Source: Nitrosomonas sp.
GTDB taxonomy: Bacteria; Pseudomonadota; Gammaproteobacteria; Burkholderiales; Nitrosomonadaceae
Length of the DNA: 34,506 nt
Assembly (NCBI RefSeq): GCF_019752415.1
Contig: NZ_JAIEME010000081.1
Location: 1-34,506, forward strand
Reading direction: 5' to 3'
Shown here: positions 8,214 to 16,529 of the stretch, in pieces
Layout: the number at the start of each line of letters is the position of its first letter
How positions within the stretch are numbered: position 1 is the first letter of the stretch
The notes under the pieces: model-generated
Databases searched by the model: none
The model's input: the letters and a program-made list of their open reading frames with translations, nothing else
What the model was told of the DNA's origin: nothing
Program-made: the position numbers and the translations under genes

Positions 8214-9002
8214 ATGAGCCGAGATTATAAGACCAGAAAACCTTCAAAATCCACACCTGAGAAAGGCGGTTCTGCATTCCTGGGCGGGTTTGTCGGTTAC
8301 GCATTAGGTCTTGCGAGTGCTATTGGCATCTGGCTGTATTTTAACTATTCACCCAGTCCGTTTTTGCCCACTGAGAAAGCGGCCAGCTCAACCGAGAAAA
8401 GCGAAGTAAAAGCAACGCCGGAGCAACCCCAAACACCCGCTAAACCACAAGAAGAGCCCGTAGTGACTGCCGAGGAAAAGCCTCGATTTGATTTTTACAA
8501 GATCCTCCCTGGTATTGAAGAGCCCGAGTTTGATCATGAATACAAACCGGCTGTTCCTCAACCAGCTCAACCGCAAATTACTCCCAAGATTCCAGAAAAT
8601 AGGGATAAACCTACTGAAAATGTACAACAGACTGTCCCGCCAACCCGTCCGAATATCAATCCGGCCGTAACCGCCCCGCAAATCGCAGCTGTTCCGCCAC
8701 GTACTATTCCAGCAGAACCGATACAACAATCGCTAGCACCTCCAATTAAGAGCCCTCCTCCAGTGAAAGAAAAATATTTTCTCCAGGCCGGGTCTTTCAG
8801 AAAAAATGATGAAGCAGAGAACATGAAAGCCAGACTCGCATTCCTTGGTGTATCAGCATCCATACAACCGATTGATTTAGCTGAGAAAGGCACTTGGTAT
8901 AGGGTACGTATCGGCCCTCTCACTAACAAAGTGGATATTGATGAAATTAGCGCTTCTTTAAAAGAAAATGGCATAGGAGCACAATTTATCAAAGTACAAT
9001 AA
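8214..9002 (+). CDS. SPOR-domain inner-membrane protein (FtsN-like)
   Basis: A bitopic membrane protein of 262 residues, probably acting at the division septum, because SPOR domains bind peptidoglycan stripped of stem peptides. The N-terminus is basic and cytoplasmic, one transmembrane segment lies at about 21-45, and a long Pro/Gln/Glu-rich periplasmic linker runs to about 183. Within the linker, RFDFYKILPG is a short motif that I recognise from SPOR proteins sitting next to argS. The SPOR domain covers about 184-262 (YFLQAGSFRKNDEAENMKA, then WYRVRIGPL). The layout resembles FtsN, but the ftsN role is only inferred. It follows argS closely and precedes the DsbA-type gene by about 100 bases. 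Confidence 0.88.
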   Translation: MSRDYKTRKPSKSTPEKGGSAFLGGFVGYALGLASAIGIWLYFNYSPSPFLPTEKAASSTEKSEVKATPEQPQTPAKPQEEPVVTAEEKPRFDFYKILPGIEEPEFDHEYKPAVPQPAQPQITPKIPENRDKPTENVQQTVPPTRPNINPAVTAPQIAAVPPRTIPAEPIQQSLAPPIKSPPPVKEKYFLQAGSFRKNDEAENMKARLAFLGVSASIQPIDLAEKGTWYRVRIGPLTNKVDIDEISASLKENGIGAQFIKVQ

Positions 9003-9101
9003 ATTATTTCCTGACACCCTGCTTGCACTCAATTTTTGTGCGATCTATTCATACTAAACAGAATCCACCAGCCAGTTAGACACTTTATTTAAGGAGTTAA
9101 A

Positions 9102-9740
9102 ATGAATCAATATAAGCCTCTTGCAGTTTTCTTCTTAGTATTGAGTTTTAGTTTAATAAACCTATCCAGTGCACGTGCCGAGATTGTTGAGGGCAAAGAC
9201 TATACCGTACTGGCTACCCCGCAACCCACACAGGATGGTAGTACGATTGAAGTCTTAGAGTTCTTTTGGTATGGCTGCCCCCATTGCGACAGCTTACACC
9301 CGCATCTTAAAACCTGGCTGATGAACATCCCTAAGGATGTCAGTTTTCGCTATGTGCCTGCGACGCTTCGCGCCAATTGGGTATCGGCTGCGAAAATCTT
9401 CCATACGATAGAAGCAATGGGAATAACCGATACTTTGCACGACAAAGTTTACGATGCTATTCATCGTGAGAAAATTGATTTAAACAATGAATCTGCTCTA
9501 TTTGACTGGATTGAGAAACAGGGCATCGATAGAAAGAAGTTTGAAGATACTTATCGCTCTTTTGCAGTCCAGAATCAGGTAGCAAAATCAACACAAATGT
9601 CCCGCCAATATCAACTCACTGGTGTTCCTGCATTGGTCATTAATGGAAAGTACATTACCAGCGGTAAAATGGGCGGTACACCGCAAGATACCATCAGAAC
9701 CTTGGAAGCACTGATAGAAAAGATACGAAAGGAAAAATAA
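9102..9740 (+). CDS. dsbA: Thiol:disulfide interchange protein, DsbA/DsbL type
   Basis: Periplasmic thioredoxin-fold oxidoreductase of 212 residues that introduces disulfide bonds into exported proteins and is normally reoxidised by DsbB. Residues 1-26 form a signal peptide ending in SARA. The active site is CPHC at 59-62 within FFWYGCPHCDS, and the cis-proline loop is TGVPALV with Pro176. Length and motifs match the betaproteobacterial DsbA group that follows the argS-SPOR pair. The ATG at 9102 has a near-perfect AAGGAG site. The symbol dsbA is used in the broad sense, as dsbL-type paralogues cannot be excluded. Confidence 0.92.
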   Translation: MNQYKPLAVFFLVLSFSLINLSSARAEIVEGKDYTVLATPQPTQDGSTIEVLEFFWYGCPHCDSLHPHLKTWLMNIPKDVSFRYVPATLRANWVSAAKIFHTIEAMGITDTLHDKVYDAIHREKIDLNNESALFDWIEKQGIDRKKFEDTYRSFAVQNQVAKSTQMSRQYQLTGVPALVINGKYITSGKMGGTPQDTIRTLEALIEKIRKEK

Positions 9741-9811
9741 CATATGCACTTTTCCATTCATTGGAATACACTAAAATACTTTATTGATTTGATTTATCAA
9801 GTGAATCAATA

Positions 9812-10276
9812 GTGGCGGCGAACAAGATAATTTTTGGGGCAGGCTGTTTCTGGGGAGTAGAAGCAGCCTTTCGTCGTATCAAAGGAGTCTCCGGCGTTAC
9901 TTGTGGTTATTCCGGCGGGCATACCGACAATCCAACTTACACAGCCGTTTGTACCAGCACCACCGGTCATATTGAAGTGGTTATGGTCGAGTATGATCCG
10001 GCAGAAGTGGTTTTTGAAACATTACTAGACAGTTTTTGGAGCTGTCATAATCCTACCACGCCGGATCGTCAAGGTCCCGACATCGGCACACAATATCGTT
10101 CAACTATCTTTTTCTTCACGCCAGAACAAGAGATTGCCGCAAAAGAATCCAAGCATAAATTACAGACTAGCGGACGTTGGCACAATCCTATTGTAACCAA
10201 AATTTTACCTGCCGGCCAATTTTACATTGCAGAGGAATATCATCAGAATTATTTCAGCAAGCATGGTATTCATTAA
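9812..10276 (+). CDS. msrA: Peptide methionine sulfoxide reductase MsrA
   Basis: Reduces the S-form of methionine sulfoxide in free or protein-bound methionine, repairing oxidative damage. The 154-residue protein begins with a GTG codon (9812); the family block GAGCFWGVE starts about nine residues later and contains the catalytic Cys12. The conserved GYSGG, TGHIEVV and GTQYRS blocks follow in order. It ends at EEYHQNYFSKHG and is shorter than many homologues, lacking a longer C-terminal tail that often carries recycling cysteines. Other Cys residues at about 32 and 47 are not at those classical tail positions, so recycling may differ. The ribosome site is weak (AAGTGA). Confidence 0.93.
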   Translation: MAANKIIFGAGCFWGVEAAFRRIKGVSGVTCGYSGGHTDNPTYTAVCTSTTGHIEVVMVEYDPAEVVFETLLDSFWSCHNPTTPDRQGPDIGTQYRSTIFFFTPEQEIAAKESKHKLQTSGRWHNPIVTKILPAGQFYIAEEYHQNYFSKHGIH

Positions 10277-10424
10277 CATTTCTTATTAACTAACCTTCTA
10301 ATTTGCCGTTAATAAAAATGCATATTAGATTTCTATAACATTCAGGAAGAAAGAATCTGATACAGACTGCGATATGGTTTGCACCAACATACTAACTAAC
10401 AATTTTAATTAGAAGAAGCTTAAG

Positions 10425-12038
10425 ATGGGATCCATTCAATCGCCCTATACTCCCCAAGACCCATCCAATTTTCTTGATCCTGCCGCAGTAAAAAAAGATA
10501 GTACAAAAACTTTAAGAGATCATTTAATCGAAGCGGTCACTAATGACCCGGATCTCCCCGCTCTTGGCAGCTCCATTACACGCATCGTACAACTATCTTC
10601 ATCGGATGATCAATCCATTCAACAATTAGCCTATTTTGTTCTATCGGATGTTTCATTAACACAAAAGATTCTGCGCTTATCGAATTCTGTCGCTTTCATT
10701 TCCGCGTCTAACAAAGTTAATACCAGTATCACCAAAGCAATATTCTTGCTGGGTTTTAATTCGGTAAAGACTTGCGCTTTAGCCATGCTGCTGGTTGACG
10801 GCATGTCTGGGAAGCGTGCAGAACACGTCCGCACTGAGTTAAATAACGCCTTAGCGGCTAGTATGATTAGCCGTGAGCTTGTTAAGATTAGCTCTTTTAA
10901 AGATGCAGAAGAAATTGCTGTTGTTGCCTTGTTCAAGAACCTTGGACGTTTATTGCTTGCTGCCTATGATCATGATTTATACCAGAAAATGATGGCTCTC
11001 ATCGAGGAAGGTACGCATACGTCTTTGCAAGCATCACAAACAGTATTGGATTTCAATCTGGATACACTGACCGAGACTATTCTGGAAAAATGGAATATCC
11101 CCATCAGCATCATTCAATCGCTTAAAAACAAGCCTCCAGGCATTCTGAACGCTGCAAAGAATAAACAAGAGTGGATGCAGCAAGCCGCAGAATTTAGTGA
11201 AAAAGCTACATCGCTTATTTTGGCAACCACCGAACCGGAAGATTCCGAGCTTAAAAATAAGCTACTCAACCGTTTTGGCAGAGCACTTCATCTGGATAAA
11301 TATAAATTGGATCAATTGATACTGAGTGCTTCCGCGGAAACCCGGACTTACTTAATCAATGCAAATTTACTCATCGCTGACAAAAGTAGCAAAATCAATC
11401 CACACTCAACACAGGCAGAATTTGATACTTCTTTAGAAGATTCACTTAATGAACTGCTGTTAAGCGATGATGAAAACAATAGCCCAGGAATTACTCAGTG
11501 TTACCCCAGTGGCAAACCTTATAATGCATCCGCATTATTATTAGCCGGTGTGCAAGACGTTACCGAAATTATGGCATCTGGCAAGTATAGGCTTGAGGAT
11601 TTAATCATGTTAGTTCTGGAAACTTATTATAATAGCCTAGGTTTTCGTTTTATCACGCTTTGCCTTAGAGACCAAAAAATAAATCAGTTTCGTGCACGCA
11701 GTTCTCTGGGCAGAAATAACATGGAGTATCAAAAAGCATTTAACTTCCCAACTGCACCGTCTAATGATCTGTTTCATCTTGCCCTGAAGCAGAATGTAGA
11801 TTTGCTAATTTCAGACGCCTACATCCCAAAAATTCGCAAACTAATACCCCAATGGCATGTGGATCTATTACCCGATGCACGCAGTTTTATTGTGCTCCCT
11901 TTGGTAGCAAACGAAAAACCCATTGGCCTATTTTATGCAGACCGCGCATTGGATGCACCTGAAGGAATTACTGCTGAAGAAACAAGGCTGATCAGAACAT
12001 TAAAAGGTCAAGCACTGACAGCTTTTAACTCGAGATAA
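10425..12038 (+). CDS. HDOD-domain signalling protein with C-terminal GAF-like domain
   Basis: A cytoplasmic regulatory protein of 537 residues. The N-terminal half (about 35-240) is an HDOD domain, a helical relative of HD phosphohydrolases without their metal-binding HD pair; the block LPALGSSITRIVQL opens it, and SLTQKILRLSNS and AIFLLGFNSVKT follow. A linker leads to a C-terminal GAF-like domain (about 375-537) ending in LPLVANEKPIGLFYADRA and an RLIRTLKGQA helix, a pattern seen in GAF sensors. HDOD proteins commonly act in motility, biofilm or stress regulation, but the ligand and output are unknown here. It stands alone between msrA and gmk. I do not assign a gene symbol. Confidence 0.85.
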   Translation: MGSIQSPYTPQDPSNFLDPAAVKKDSTKTLRDHLIEAVTNDPDLPALGSSITRIVQLSSSDDQSIQQLAYFVLSDVSLTQKILRLSNSVAFISASNKVNTSITKAIFLLGFNSVKTCALAMLLVDGMSGKRAEHVRTELNNALAASMISRELVKISSFKDAEEIAVVALFKNLGRLLLAAYDHDLYQKMMALIEEGTHTSLQASQTVLDFNLDTLTETILEKWNIPISIIQSLKNKPPGILNAAKNKQEWMQQAAEFSEKATSLILATTEPEDSELKNKLLNRFGRALHLDKYKLDQLILSASAETRTYLINANLLIADKSSKINPHSTQAEFDTSLEDSLNELLLSDDENNSPGITQCYPSGKPYNASALLLAGVQDVTEIMASGKYRLEDLIMLVLETYYNSLGFRFITLCLRDQKINQFRARSSLGRNNMEYQKAFNFPTAPSNDLFHLALKQNVDLLISDAYIPKIRKLIPQWHVDLLPDARSFIVLPLVANEKPIGLFYADRALDAPEGITAEETRLIRTLKGQALTAFNSR

Positions 12039-12077
12039 AATATCTGATCACACAGATAAATAAATAATAGGTACAAG

Positions 12078-12695
12078 ATGACAAAAATGACAGGTTGCTT
12101 ATTTATTATCAGCGCACCCTCTGGCACCGGAAAAACCAGTTTGGTCAGAGCATTGCTCCAATCAGACATAAATCTGAGTCTGTCTATTTCACATACTACA
12201 CGCTCGCCGCGTTCCGGAGAAGTCAATGGTCGTGACTATCATTTTGTCGATGAAGTAACATTCAGACAAATGCTCCGAAATGGAGAATTCGTAGAAAGTG
12301 CGGAAGTTTATGGCAATCTTTATGGTACCTCGCAAAAATGGATTGACAGTGCTATCGCTTCAGGTCAGGATATCTTACTCGAGATTGATTGTCAGGGAGC
12401 AAAACAGATACAGCAAATTCTCCCCGAATCCATCGGCATCTTTATACTTCCGCCCTCGGCAGACACTCTGGCAACACGACTAGTAAAAAGGGCCCAAGAT
12501 AACCCGGGGATCATTGAGAAAAGACTAATTGCGGCGCGCGAAGAAGTCGGTCATATTACTGAGTTTGATTATGTTATTATCAACGACAAGTTGGAAGATG
12601 CGCTTAATGATCTGATCTGCGTTGTCAGGGCTGAGCACTTAAAAAAGGCGCGGCAGCTGATAAAATATCATGCATTGATCGCCCAATTGTCATAG
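12078..12695 (+). CDS. gmk: Guanylate kinase
   Basis: Phosphorylates GMP to GDP with ATP, feeding GTP and (p)ppGpp pools. The 205-residue length is normal. The P-loop is SAPSGTGKTSL (12-22 from this start), followed by the GMP-binding segment TTRSPRSGEVNGRDYHF and by GNLYGTS. A second in-frame ATG at 12087 is an equally plausible start. It is the first gene of the conserved gmk-rpoZ-spoT group; rpoZ begins 80 bases later. The grouping fits the link between guanine nucleotide supply and the stringent response. Confidence 0.96.
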   Translation: MTKMTGCLFIISAPSGTGKTSLVRALLQSDINLSLSISHTTRSPRSGEVNGRDYHFVDEVTFRQMLRNGEFVESAEVYGNLYGTSQKWIDSAIASGQDILLEIDCQGAKQIQQILPESIGIFILPPSADTLATRLVKRAQDNPGIIEKRLIAAREEVGHITEFDYVIINDKLEDALNDLICVVRAEHLKKARQLIKYHALIAQLS

Positions 12696-12775
12696 CCAAT
12701 TCCTATAAATGGCATAGTTTTTTAAAAAAATTTCAAAATATATTTGTAACTCCATAAATAACCGAGATAAATACC

Positions 12776-12982
12776 ATGGCACGAATTACCGTTGATGATT
12801 GTATAAAGCAAATTCCCAACAGATTTGATATGACTTTAGTTGCTACAGTACGCGCCAGGCAATTGGCCATAGGCTCCGCGCCCATGGTGGATCCTGGACG
12901 CGATAAACCGACTGTCATTGCGCTGCGCGAGCTGGCACAAGGCAAAATAGGTTTGGATATCCTAAATCCCAGAAACATGTAA
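12776..12982 (+). CDS. rpoZ: RNA polymerase omega subunit
   Basis: A small 68-residue subunit that helps assemble RNA polymerase and contributes to ppGpp sensing. The N-terminus [19 protein letters not shown] is the family signature, with VATVRARQL and [14 protein letters not shown] following. It is slightly shorter than E. coli omega, which has a longer variable tail. In most relatives spoT starts shortly afterwards; here the two are separated by about 380 bases holding a transposase remnant and a MITE-like repeat. Confidence 0.97.
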   Translation: MARITVDDCIKQIPNRFDMTLVATVRARQLAIGSAPMVDPGRDKPTVIALRELAQGKIGLDILNPRNM

Positions 12983-12995
12983 CTCCGATTCAATG

Positions 12996-13145
12996 CTATG
13001 AAGACGCTGTCAGGAATTGATATTGTCTTTGTAGTACTTGGTCGTAGTCATCAGCCAATAATTCCCTGCGCATAATCACACCAAAGACTAATCTAAGCAG
13101 TTTAGAGATCGTAATCGCCCAAAACGGCTTGCGAAAGATAGCGAG
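12996..13145 (-). pseudogene. Transposase C-terminal fragment (IS110-like?)
   Basis: The minus strand has a 49-residue open stretch bounded by an upstream TAA, without a start codon, ending at TAG (12996-12998). It contains RKPFWAITISKLLRLVFGV followed by a YDQVLQ tail. The basic residue then KLLRLVFGV pattern resembles the C-terminal end of IS110/IS116-type transposases, where a short Lys-rich helix precedes the stop. No catalytic residues or N-terminal part are present, so it is a decayed remnant. It is beside a MITE-like repeat, which suggests repeated insertion at this site. The family name is a judgement by eye. Confidence 0.5.
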
Positions 13146-13174
13146 TTAGCATTATCTGAAAAAAATTTAAAATA

Positions 13175-13324
13175 AGGCTATGTCGCAATTAACTGTTAAA
13201 TGAAATTCTCAAAACCATGCAATCTCATATTAATTATAGCCTTGAGCGTTCTTTATGGTAAATAATAATACTATTTAGAATTATGTTTCTACTAAAATTT
13301 CAACAGTTAATTGCGACATAGCCT
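13175..13324. mobile_element. 150-bp MITE-like element with perfect 23-bp terminal inverted repeats
   Basis: The left end at 13175-13197 and the right end at 13302-13324 are exact reverse complements over 23 bases; the inner end of the left arm reads AATTAACTGTT. If the outermost base is counted as flank, the element is bounded by a TAA trinucleotide on both sides (13173-13175 and 13324-13326), a likely 3-bp target duplication, which is what IS5-group elements make (TNA). The interior of about 104 bases is AT-rich and has no ORF. A short non-coding element with perfect terminal repeats fits a MITE moved in trans. It lies between rpoZ and spoT. No other copy is in the window. Confidence 0.75.
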
Positions 13325-13364
13325 AAAATGACCTACCTGATGCAAGCCAAATAAATCAAATTCT

Positions 13365-15470
13365 ATGCCTGAAGCAGAACTTCTATTTTCTGAAGCCTCC
13401 AAATATCTTAAACCAGAAGATCTTAACCAACTTAGAAGTGCTTATTCATTTGGTCAAGGTGCTCATTCCGGACAATTCCGGAAATCAGGTGAGCCCTATA
13501 TTTCTCATCCAGTGGCAGTAGCCAGGATCCTCTGTACACTGCGTCTCGATGCACCTACGCTAACGGCTGCCTTATTGCATGATGTCGTAGAAGACACAGA
13601 TATTTCCAAAACTGAAATCAGTGAAAGATTTGGAGAACCTGTAGCAGAGCTGGTTGATGGTGTGTCTAAACTCACTAAAATTGAATTTCAAACGCAAGAA
13701 GAGGCTCAGGCAGAGAATTTCCGCAAGATGCTACTGGCGATGGCGAGAGATGTACGAGTCATACTCATCAAACTGGCTGATCGGCTGCACAACATGCGAA
13801 CACTTGAAGCTATGCTCCCTGCAAAACAGCGAAGCATCGCACGTGAAACTCTTGAGATTTATGCACCGATCGCGCATCGGCTGGGACTCAATAATATCTA
13901 CCAGGAATTACAAGAACTGGGTTTTCACTATTCTTATCCCTTACGCTACAAAGTACTGATCAAAGCAACCAAAGCTGCACGCGGAAATCGTCGTGAAATC
14001 GTTGGAAAGATTCTAGAAGCCATTGATAGTAAGTTAAAAGATTCCGGATTGGATGCTGAAGTCACTGGACGCGAGAAGCATCTCTATAGTATTTATATGA
14101 AGATGGTCGAGAAACATTTGTCCTTTTCTGAGGTACTGGATATTTATGGCTTCCGTGTTATTGTTAAAGATATTCCTTCGTGCTATGTGGCACTAGGCAT
14201 GTTACATAGCCTGTATAAACCAATCCCTGGTAAATTCAAGGACTACATTGCAATCCCCAAAACCAATGGTTATCAATCGTTACACAACACTTTATTGGGC
14301 CCGTTTGGCATCCCGATAGAAATACAAATTCGTACCGCAGAAATGCACCGGGTCGCCGAAAATGGTGTTGCTTCACACTGGCTCTACAAAAGCTCAGATG
14401 CGGATTTTAATGATCTGCATCTGCAAACAAGCCGATGGCTGCAGAATTTACTGGAAACACTCAGCGGCTCGACAGATTCTCTGGAGTTTCTGGAGCATCT
14501 TAAAATTGATTTATTCCCAGGTGATGTTTTTGTTTTCACTCCACAAGGAAAGATTTTAACGCTCCCTCGAGGATCAACCGCCGTCGATTTCGCTTATGCA
14601 GTCCATTCCGATGTAGGAAACTGTTGTGTAGCTGTCAAGATTAATGGTGAAAATGCACCACTGCGTGCCAAACTAAAAAGTGGTGATCGCGTAGAAATCG
14701 TCACAGCACCTTATGCTAAACCGAATCCTTCCTGGCTCAGTTATGTAGCAACCGGAAGAGCACGTTCGCACATTCGTCACTTTCTCAAAACAATTCAATA
14801 TGACGAATCGGTCAAATTAGGTGAACGCATGTTAAATCAGGCGCTACTGTCTTTTAATATTAATCCTGACACAATAAATGATACACAATGGGAAAAATTA
14901 GTACGCGACAGTGGCGTCAAATACAAGGAAGAATTATTCACTGAAATGGCTCTGGGAAAACAACTCCCTGCAGTCGTGGCAAAAAGGCTGGCATCTCCAT
15001 TGGAATCCATCTCCAGTGACCAGATTGCCAGTCCAATTACCATATTGGGGACGGAAGGATTGACCGTTCAATTTGCCAAATGCTGCCGTCCTATTCCCGG
15101 GGATATTATTGTCGGAGTGATTAAAAAAGACTCTGGATTGATCATCCATACGCTTAATTGCGCCAATATCACCAATAGTCAAAAGAACTCAGAAAACTAC
15201 CTGGATGTCGCCTGGGGCAAAGATATTACTAGAACGTTTGAATCCAGTATCAAAGTAACTACAGTGAATAAGCAGGGCGTCCTGGCACGAGTCGCTGCCG
15301 AAATAGCCAAAGCCGAATCAAATATAGACGACATTGCCATGGAAAACGAGAACGATTTCATGCATATGCGTTTTATCCTGCAAATAAACAACAGGTCTCA
15401 TCTTGCACAGGTTATACGTGGTCTACGACATCTCAAAGAAGTGGTTCGAGTTCATCGCACGAGAAATTAA
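13365..15470 (+). CDS. spoT: Bifunctional (p)ppGpp synthetase/hydrolase (RelA/SpoT family)
   Basis: Controls the stringent response by making and degrading (p)ppGpp. The 701-residue protein has the full long-RSH layout. The hydrolase HD domain (about 40-190) keeps the metal ligands: His48 in SHPVAVA, HDVVEDT at 72-78 and Asp139 in LADRLHNM. The synthetase domain (about 235-345) has GREKHLYSIYMKM, YGFRVIV and NGYQSLHN. A TGS domain (about 385-445, FTPQGKILTLPRGSTAVDFA) and a C-terminal ACT domain (about 625-701) follow. Both catalytic halves appear intact, so it is likely bifunctional. It is the usual partner of rpoZ, but the MITE-like insertion may change its promoter supply. Confidence 0.95.
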   Translation: MPEAELLFSEASKYLKPEDLNQLRSAYSFGQGAHSGQFRKSGEPYISHPVAVARILCTLRLDAPTLTAALLHDVVEDTDISKTEISERFGEPVAELVDGVSKLTKIEFQTQEEAQAENFRKMLLAMARDVRVILIKLADRLHNMRTLEAMLPAKQRSIARETLEIYAPIAHRLGLNNIYQELQELGFHYSYPLRYKVLIKATKAARGNRREIVGKILEAIDSKLKDSGLDAEVTGREKHLYSIYMKMVEKHLSFSEVLDIYGFRVIVKDIPSCYVALGMLHSLYKPIPGKFKDYIAIPKTNGYQSLHNTLLGPFGIPIEIQIRTAEMHRVAENGVASHWLYKSSDADFNDLHLQTSRWLQNLLETLSGSTDSLEFLEHLKIDLFPGDVFVFTPQGKILTLPRGSTAVDFAYAVHSDVGNCCVAVKINGENAPLRAKLKSGDRVEIVTAPYAKPNPSWLSYVATGRARSHIRHFLKTIQYDESVKLGERMLNQALLSFNINPDTINDTQWEKLVRDSGVKYKEELFTEMALGKQLPAVVAKRLASPLESISSDQIASPITILGTEGLTVQFAKCCRPIPGDIIVGVIKKDSGLIIHTLNCANITNSQKNSENYLDVAWGKDITRTFESSIKVTTVNKQGVLARVAAEIAKAESNIDDIAMENENDFMHMRFILQINNRSHLAQVIRGLRHLKEVVRVHRTRN

Positions 15471-15546
15471 TTTATCAGTCTTTTGTAAGGAAATGCAACA
15501 TTCTAGAGTTCAGATCACCAGAAAAAATATACCAATGGCCAACAAA

Positions 15547-16386
15547 TTAGCGATTTAGTATGATCTCCAACACAAACTTGCTACCGATATAGGCGAGCAA
15601 TAGTGTAACAAATCCCACCAGGGTCCATCGAATGGCTATCCGCCCCCGCCAGCCGTAGAGTTGTCTACCGGCTAACAATGCTGCGAATACTCCCCAGGAG
15701 ATAAAACCAAATAACGTTTTGTGTGAGAATGTTAGCGGCTGACCGAATACTTCCTTTGAAAACACTACGCCGCTCAAGAGCGTCAGAGTAAGTAAAACAA
15801 ATCCAATCCAGATGATATGGAACAATAGTTTCTCCATCGCCAGCAGTGGCGGCAGATTTGTCAGTATTGAGCGAGTGGCAGGGTGATGTAAATGGCGCTC
15901 GACTACAGTCATCAATAATGCGTGTAACGCCGCTATCGTCAAGAGACTGTAGGCCATCATGGCAACCAGTAGATGCGCTTTGAATGCAGGTAATTCAGTG
16001 TTATCAAGTGGACGTAGCGATGGGAAAAACAATGGCAGTAACACTGCAATGGCCGCTGCTGCTGCAACGGGTGCAACCAAGGTTTGCAATCCCTGTAACC
16101 GGTTAAAAAACCCCGAGGACCAGTAAATGAATGCAGTTAGCCAGACAATGGTTGAAATCGCATTACTCAAACCAAAACTGAGGCCTGCACCAACAAACAT
16201 CGATTGATACAACGTTATGGCATGCAATAACAAAGGAGCAAGCATAGCATAATGTGCCCACGTAATCGTTACCAGCACACGATCACTAGCTTTTGATGAT
16301 GCTTGATACCAAGTATTTCGCCAAAAAAACCAACCGATCAGTATATAAAGCAAAAAGGCTGCGAGATAAGTTAAAATGCTGGTCAT
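15547..16386 (-). CDS. ypjD: Cytochrome c assembly-type membrane protein, YpjD family
   Basis: A polytopic inner-membrane protein of 279 residues with about eight predicted hydrophobic helices, for example at 4-22, 42-60, 188-210 and 252-275. It belongs to the CcsA/CcmC/HemX superfamily, whose members handle haem for cytochrome c maturation. The position next to and divergent from ffh is the classic ypjD location in proteobacteria and supports the name more than any motif does. I do not see the tryptophan-rich haem-handling signature of true CcsA/CcmC, so the role in haem transfer is inferred. Several His residues, such as in THYA-like and SHKTLFG segments, could be haem ligands. Confidence 0.8.
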   Translation of the reverse strand: MTSILTYLAAFLLYILIGWFFWRNTWYQASSKASDRVLVTITWAHYAMLAPLLLHAITLYQSMFVGAGLSFGLSNAISTIVWLTAFIYWSSGFFNRLQGLQTLVAPVAAAAAIAVLLPLFFPSLRPLDNTELPAFKAHLLVAMMAYSLLTIAALHALLMTVVERHLHHPATRSILTNLPPLLAMEKLLFHIIWIGFVLLTLTLLSGVVFSKEVFGQPLTFSHKTLFGFISWGVFAALLAGRQLYGWRGRIAIRWTLVGFVTLLLAYIGSKFVLEIILNR

Positions 16387-16529
16387 TGATAGTACAAATA
16401 TTAATAGGCCGGAATAATTGTTTAGTCTACATGTCGCTTTAACAAATTCAAAGAGCCAATCTGGATTTTTTATTTAAATTTGAATAATCACTTTGTTCTA
16501 TAACCATCGTTTTTTTGTGAGGTTTAAGT

